The position numbers and the translations under genes are program-made. A stretch of DNA of 8,567 nt, taken from NCBI GenBank assembly GCA_031265005.1, contig JAISDD010000170.1, positions 1 through 8,567 on the forward strand, given 5' to 3'. Shown here one piece after another: positions 5,641 to 8,567 of this stretch (its first letter is position 1; each line of letters opens with the position of its first letter). The stretch is from Syntrophomonadaceae bacterium (GTDB lineage Bacteria; Bacillota; Syntrophomonadia; Syntrophomonadales; Syntrophomonadaceae). The notes below the pieces were generated by a model, which made no database searches, was not told the origin of the DNA, and saw nothing but the letters and a program-made list of their open reading frames with translations.

Positions 5641-5745
5641 TGATAAATCCTCCCACTTCTTCCTTTCATTGACCTTGACAAATTAATAAGCGGCGCTGAA
5701 ACAACTGGTCTTACGCGCTTCACGCCGATCGTTGTAAGGTCTAGT

Positions 5746-5773
5746 ATTATTCCTGTATGAAGTCTTTGTGCAA
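5746..5773 (-). promoter_or_regulatory. Second candidate ABM gene promoter
   Basis: Minus strand TTGCAC (5773-5768), 16-bp spacer, AATAAT (5751-5746). It would give a leader of about 100 nt. Weaker than the candidate at 5883-5911. Confidence 0.3.
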
Positions 5774-5882
5774 GGGTATTGACTACCGCATCTCAGTCAC
5801 ACTTCACTATAAAAACAAAACGCGCCACTCTGCCAAAACTGGACTTATGTCCCGCCTAAGCGAACCGCACGTTTTCTTTGTA

Positions 5883-5911
5883 ATTGTAACATATCAACCG
5901 GACGATTTCAA
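5883..5911 (-). promoter_or_regulatory. Promoter candidate for the ABM gene
   Basis: Minus strand TTGAAA (5911-5906), 17-bp spacer, TACAAT (5888-5883) with an extended TGT before the -10. Both hexamers match five of six consensus bases. Its leader would be about 235 nt, long for a small enzyme gene. Confidence 0.6.
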
Positions 5912-5982
5912 CTGGGTATAAATAAAAAATAATCATTGTACTTCATACAAACTGAAAAAAATTTTTGGTGTCTATTTTTTTA

Positions 5983-6011
5983 TTGACATCCATGTCTTGA
6001 TGATGTACTAT
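5983..6011 (+). promoter_or_regulatory. Promoter of the FTR1-P19 iron operon
   Basis: A consensus -35 TTGACA (5983-5988), 17-bp spacer and -10 TACTAT (6006-6011). A dyad GACAT-CC-ATGTC (5985-5996) overlaps the -35 box and spacer and could be an operator. Transcription should start near 6018. Confidence 0.7.
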
Positions 6012-6024
6012 TATTCACGCAGGT

Positions 6025-6042
6025 GTTAGTTGCGGCTAACTA
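6025..6042 (+). promoter_or_regulatory. Candidate operator or hairpin at the start of the iron operon transcript
   Basis: GTTAG-N6-CTAAC (6025-6040) overlaps TAGTT-N6-AACTA (6027-6042). The site starts a few bases after the predicted transcription start, a usual place for a repressor, and vaguely resembles the TTAG...CTAA layout of DtxR/IdeR boxes (about 12 of 19 positions by eye). A metal-dependent repressor is inference only. Confidence 0.35.
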
Positions 6043-6060
6043 TTGATATTGTTTCCGTAG

Positions 6061-6176
6061 GGTGATTGCTAAAACATTGTCTCACAAATCGCCTAAAAAC
6101 AGGGGAAATGATAACAATCTTGATGTTGCCAGCATTGAAAATACATGCTGAATGTTCACTCATAATCAATGCGGCG
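6061..6176 (+). promoter_or_regulatory. Structured leader of the FTR1 gene with alternative hairpins
   Basis: Three helices can form in the plus-strand RNA. GGTGATT pairs with AATCGCC (6061-6067 / 6087-6093, one G-U). CAGCAT pairs with ATGCTG (6130-6135 / 6145-6150). GCC-A-GCATTG (6128-6137 region) pairs with CAATGCGGC (6167-6175). The last two share the CAGCAT segment and exclude each other, and the second ends 17 nt before the Shine-Dalgarno site. No known riboswitch class is recognised. Confidence 0.4.
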
Positions 6177-6204
6177 ACGTATCAAACGTAAAGGAGGCGT
6201 AAAC

Positions 6205-7398
6205 TTGAAAAAAATATTTTCTGTTATTATCCTCATCCCGCTTTTAATCGGCGCATTCACAACAACCGCCTCCGCGGCTTTCAATTCATGGAACGAAGTG
6301 GTCGACGAAATGGAAGAAGTATGCGACGAAGCCTATGACATTTATGTATCAGGAAATATCGAAGCCGCCAAAGCTCAAGTAGACGTCGCGTATTTCAGTT
6401 ATTATGAAAAAATAGGGTTTGAAAGAACTGTAATGGCCTATATATCCGGTGACCGCGCCGCGCAAGTGGAATATCAGTTCAGCTTTATAAAGAAAGCGAT
6501 GACTGAAGGCAAAGCTAACAGCGAGATCAAGGCTTCTTTAGATAAGTTAGTTCAGTTTCTGCGTGAGGACGCTAACCAGTTAGACGGAAAAGAAGAGAGC
6601 GCGGCGGCTGTTTTTATCGCCTCGCTGTTAATTATTGCCAGAGAAGGTTTTGAAGCTATCATCATTGTGGGAGCCATCATCGCTTATCTGGTTAAGAGCG
6701 GCAACGCTCAAAAAACCAGCGCGGTCTACTGGGGTTCACTCATAGCGCTGGGCGCCAGTGTCTTGATGGCTGTCATCTTAAATAACCTGTCTTCTATAAG
6801 CGGCGCAAATCAAGAAATCATTGAAGGATTTACCATGCTCATCGCGGTCGCTGTTCTTTTCTATGTAAGCAACTGGATGGTGTCAAAAGCGGAGGCGGCT
6901 GCGTGGAGCGGCTATATTGAAGGCCGGGTCGAGAGTTCTATCGCCAAAAACAGCGTCTTTTCATTAGCTTTTGCGGCGTTTCTCGCGGTTTTTCGTGAGG
7001 GCGCGGAGGTAATCCTTTTTTATCAGGCCCTCATAGCAGACACACAAACCTATATCAATATGATTTGGCTGGGACTTGGGATCGGCTGCGTAGCGCTTGT
7101 TGTAATTTACATACTCATCCGCTTTTTAAGCATAAGACTGCCGCTGAAGCCTTTTTTCCTGGGTACAAGTATATTGATAGCCATTATGTCTGTCTCTTTC
7201 ATTGGTTCCGGGATCAAGGAACTTCAGGAAGGCAATTTAATTGGAGTGACCCCTTTGTCTGGGATTTCTTCTGTTGATATACTGGGTATTTATCCCACAC
7301 TTGAAACGCTTATTCCACAGGCGCTCTTAATCTTAATCACTATCGTTACTTTCGCGCTCCAAATCAAAAATTGGAAAAAAGCGAGAGAGGGGGCGTAA
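6205..7398 (+). CDS. FTR1-family iron permease with exported N-terminal domain
   Basis: A 397-residue iron permease of the FTR1/EfeU/FtrC superfamily in the cytoplasmic membrane. Residues 1-24 are a signal sequence (KKIF, hydrophobic core, ASA-AFN cleavage site). Residues 25-130 form a helical, Glu-rich exported domain. The permease core has about seven membrane segments from 134 on, with the two iron-binding motifs REGFE (146-150) and REGAE (264-268) and a further conserved GIKELQEGN (336-344). All acidic ligands are intact. The start is TTG at 6205, with AAGGAGG (6191-6197) 7 nt upstream; an in-frame ATG at 6169 lacks a ribosome binding site and would put an Arg/Lys-rich stretch before the signal peptide. 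It is followed after 102 bp by the P19-type lipoprotein, the known partner. Iron as substrate is inferred from family. Confidence 0.94.
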   Translation: MKKIFSVIILIPLLIGAFTTTASAAFNSWNEVVDEMEEVCDEAYDIYVSGNIEAAKAQVDVAYFSYYEKIGFERTVMAYISGDRAAQVEYQFSFIKKAMTEGKANSEIKASLDKLVQFLREDANQLDGKEESAAAVFIASLLIIAREGFEAIIIVGAIIAYLVKSGNAQKTSAVYWGSLIALGASVLMAVILNNLSSISGANQEIIEGFTMLIAVAVLFYVSNWMVSKAEAAAWSGYIEGRVESSIAKNSVFSLAFAAFLAVFREGAEVILFYQALIADTQTYINMIWLGLGIGCVALVVIYILIRFLSIRLPLKPFFLGTSILIAIMSVSFIGSGIKELQEGNLIGVTPLSGISSVDILGIYPTLETLIPQALLILITIVTFALQIKNWKKAREGA

Positions 7399-7436
7399 GC
7401 CGAAAAAAATGCTAACTAAGGCAGCGCATTGATACT

Positions 7437-7457
7437 TATATGAGTTTCACTCGTATG
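7437..7457 (+). other. Small hairpin between the FTR1 and P19 genes
   Basis: TATATGAG and CTCGTATG form an 8-bp stem with two G-U pairs and a 5-nt loop in the plus-strand RNA, followed by CTTTAAAAAATTT. It may be a weak terminator or a processing site that sets the ratio of permease to lipoprotein. No good promoter is seen in this 102-bp gap, so one transcript is likely. Confidence 0.4.
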
Positions 7458-7500
7458 CTTTAAAAAATTTACACAAAATATTTTTAGGAGGTTATCATTA

Positions 7501-8136
7501 ATGAAAACAAAAAAAACACATGTGCTTATTCTTATGCTGGTATTTGCGTTGTCTATTTTCGCGCTGGGCGCTTGTTCGTCATCACAACCACCAGCCAATT
7601 CTAACACCAACACCAACAGCGGCAGCGGCAATGAGGCAGGAAATACAGGCGCCGCAGCACCCGGCACGGAAGCTGGTTTCGAAGAATTTCCTCTGGGCGA
7701 CGACATTGAGCTTGGCCCTCTAAATGTAGCTGGTGTTTATTTCCAGCCTGTTGATATGTTACCTGCTGGTAACAGCCGTCCCGCAGCCGAGGCTGACATG
7801 CATCTGGAAGCCGATATCTCAGCTCTGCCCAACGACCTTGGTTACGGCGTGGGCGACTTCGTTCCCAATTTGACAGTTAGATATGAATTAGTCGCCGAAG
7901 ACAGTACTGTAACCGAAGGTACTTTTATGCCTATGAACGCCAGCGACGGTCCGCATTACGGCGCTAATGTTAAATTTCCCGGCGCCGGGACTTATAAAGT
8001 ACGTTTTCTCATAACCAACCCGGAAGCTCAAGGTTATTTATTACACGTTGATAAAGAAACTGGTGTTGAAGGCCGTTTCTGGAACGAACCCCTGATCGCG
8101 GAATGGGATTTTGATTTTGTCCCAAGGACTTGGTAA
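7501..8136 (+). CDS. P19/Tp34-family iron-binding lipoprotein (PF10634 type)
   Basis: An extracytoplasmic metal-binding protein that works with FTR1-type permeases in Campylobacter and relatives, binding iron and copper as a dimer. Residues 1-24 are a lipoprotein signal peptide with lipobox LGAC (Cys25), then a Ser/Asn/Thr/Gly-rich linker to about residue 57 that tethers the domain to the membrane. The mature domain shows the family blocks GPLNVAGVYFQPVDM (72-86), ADMHLEADI (98-106), GTFMPMNASDGPHYGANV (140-157) and HVDKETG (182-188). The metal ligand candidates Met100/His101/Glu103, Met143, His152 and His182 are all present. Length 211 is normal once the linker is allowed for. The ATG at 7501 has AGGAGG (7486-7491) 9 nt upstream. 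Cotranscribed with the permease. Confidence 0.94.
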   Translation: MKTKKTHVLILMLVFALSIFALGACSSSQPPANSNTNTNSGSGNEAGNTGAAAPGTEAGFEEFPLGDDIELGPLNVAGVYFQPVDMLPAGNSRPAAEADMHLEADISALPNDLGYGVGDFVPNLTVRYELVAEDSTVTEGTFMPMNASDGPHYGANVKFPGAGTYKVRFLITNPEAQGYLLHVDKETGVEGRFWNEPLIAEWDFDFVPRTW

Positions 8137-8153
8137 ATTTTACATACAGTTAC

Positions 8154-8224
8154 ATAACCTATTCATCAGCGGTTACGAAGTGCGTCGTTTTTAGACTGGC
8201 GCATTTTGTAACCGTGCAGGTTAT
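8154..8224 (+). other. Structured RNA element between the P19 gene and the next gene
   Basis: Bases 8169-8187 pair continuously with 8197-8215 in plus-strand RNA: 19 pairs starting from CGGTTAC/GTAACCG, several of them G-U, with a 9-nt loop (8188-8196). A second helix, ATAACCT (8154-8160) with AGGTTAT (8218-8224), encloses it. No T tract follows, so it is not a usual terminator. It begins 17 bp past the P19 stop codon and may stabilise or separate the upstream message. Confidence 0.6.
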
Positions 8225-8277
8225 TCGAAATATTTTTCATATAATATAAACATACAAAGGATGGTAATAATATAACC

Positions 8278-8567
8278 ATGATGAAATATTTAGTACAGGT
8301 TGTGCAAAATTCTCTTACCGCCGCCATTATTTTAGCGGTGGTATTTGCGCTGGTATACAATGAAAACCAAACTGAAGCAGCCAAAAAAAAGTGGATTATA
8401 ATAGGCGCTGCCGCTGGAGGGATTTTTGCTCTGGCGCTGGCGTTTTTAAAGCACACTACTGTACTGATTAACAGGGAGCATTGGAATATAGGTATTCTGT
8501 CCATATCAATTATAGCAGGCATTGTATTTATTATCTTGTTGTGGGGATTTTTCAAAAACAGAGCGCC
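8278..8567 (+). CDS. Membrane protein of the iron operon, DUF2318-like N-terminus (partial)
   Basis: A frame open from ATG 8278 (or the adjacent ATG 8281) to the window end, 96 codons, not stopped. Three membrane segments are visible (about residues 11-27, 39-57 and 71-91) separated by a Lys-rich loop (AAKKKW, 35-40) and a stretch with HTTVLINREHWN (59-70). The N-terminus YLVQVVQNSLTAAIILAVV and the gene order after FTR1 and P19 resemble the membrane part of DUF2318 proteins, which carry a C-terminal Fe-S or metal-binding region and accompany this uptake system. That C-terminal part is off the window, so the family is a guess. The ribosome binding site AAAGGA is weak and 16 nt from the ATG; an in-frame TAA at 8242-8244 bars a longer start. 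Confidence 0.6.
   Translation, partial: MMKYLVQVVQNSLTAAIILAVVFALVYNENQTEAAKKKWIIIGAAAGGIFALALAFLKHTTVLINREHWNIGILSISIIAGIVFIILLWGFFKNRA

Larger units (their letters stand above)
5641..6204. other. Divergent regulatory region between the ABM gene and the iron operon
   Basis: These 564 bases carry no gene I can support. They hold two candidate minus-strand promoters for the ABM gene (5746-5773 and 5883-5911), a strong plus-strand promoter for the FTR1 gene (5983-6011) and a 187-nt structured leader. On the minus strand the 5690-5875 leader contains small hairpins such as GGAC-ATAA-GTCC but no riboswitch or T-box that I recognise. Confidence 0.65.

Noticed and set aside
5760..5880. T-box, tRNA or known riboswitch in the ABM leader
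   Set aside because: There is no T-box core, no cloverleaf and no recognised aptamer motif on the minus strand. Only short unrelated hairpins are seen.
5922..5940. Fur box around AATAATCATTG
   Set aside because: Only about 12 of 19 consensus positions match by eye, and it lies upstream of both promoters' core elements. A matrix scan with the organism's own Fur sites would decide.
6107..6121. Second Fur-like site TGATAACAATCTTGA
   Set aside because: The left half fits but the right half matches about four of seven positions, which is expected by chance in this AT-rich leader.
6169..6204. ATG 6169 as start of the FTR1 permease
   Set aside because: It has no Shine-Dalgarno site and adds an Arg/Lys-rich stretch before the signal peptide. 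TTG 6205 has AAGGAGG at ideal spacing.
8166..8555. 129-codon minus-strand frame opposite the last gene
   Set aside because: It is antisense to a coherent membrane protein in the iron operon and shows the low-complexity Ala/Ile composition of a shadow frame.
1..8567. Mobile element, prophage or CRISPR
   Set aside because: There is no transposase, integrase or phage gene, no target-site duplication and no regularly spaced direct repeats. The long inverted repeat at 3729-3812 is too short and isolated to be called a MITE.

Overview
The window reads as a chromosomal segment of an anaerobic, low-to-moderate GC Bacillota (Firmicutes). The evidence is strong AGGAGG-type Shine-Dalgarno sites, some GTG and TTG starts, AT-rich promoters with clear -35/-10 boxes, and a PpsR-type dikinase regulator next to an FTR1/P19-type iron uptake cluster. 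A diderm Firmicute (Negativicutes) would fit but cannot be shown from this sequence. I see no transposase, integrase, CRISPR array, tRNA or rRNA.

Left block (about 1-3330), all on the minus strand. Reading in the direction of transcription: ppsR (pyruvate/phosphate or pyruvate/water dikinase regulatory protein) with a good terminator; a small GIY-YIG nuclease-family protein with a TTG start; an unrecognised acidic 106-aa protein; a DUF4013-type membrane protein whose ribosome binding site lies inside a 14-bp hairpin; a cold-shock protein with its own strong promoter, a leader of about 130 nt holding a long hairpin, and a terminator; and at the far left edge a partial small basic protein that may bind DNA.

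Middle (3328-5331). A 590-bp largely non-coding stretch separates ppsR from a plus-strand Bcr/CflA-type multidrug exporter that starts at GTG 3918. The stretch holds a 32-codon small ORF with a good Shine-Dalgarno site, followed directly by a long inverted repeat. This could be a leader arrangement for the exporter. After the exporter comes a 178-bp gap with one doubtful 29-codon ORF, then a minus-strand ABM-fold monooxygenase.

Right block (5332-8567). A 564-bp divergent regulatory region separates the ABM monooxygenase (minus) from an iron uptake operon (plus): an FTR1-family iron permease with an exported N-terminal domain, a P19/Tp34-type iron-binding lipoprotein, and the start of a membrane protein that resembles the N-terminus of DUF2318-type proteins found in such clusters. 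FTR1 plus P19 is an established pairing. The lipoprotein would bind iron outside the membrane and the REGxE-motif permease would carry it across; the third component probably handles electrons or later steps. The divergent region carries good promoters in both directions and long leaders with alternative hairpins, and a 19-bp wobble-rich helix lies between the lipoprotein and the third gene.

The most interesting unexplained signals are RNA-level. Several hairpins contain G-U pairs that form only in the transcript of the flanking genes, so they look selected as RNA rather than as DNA palindromes.
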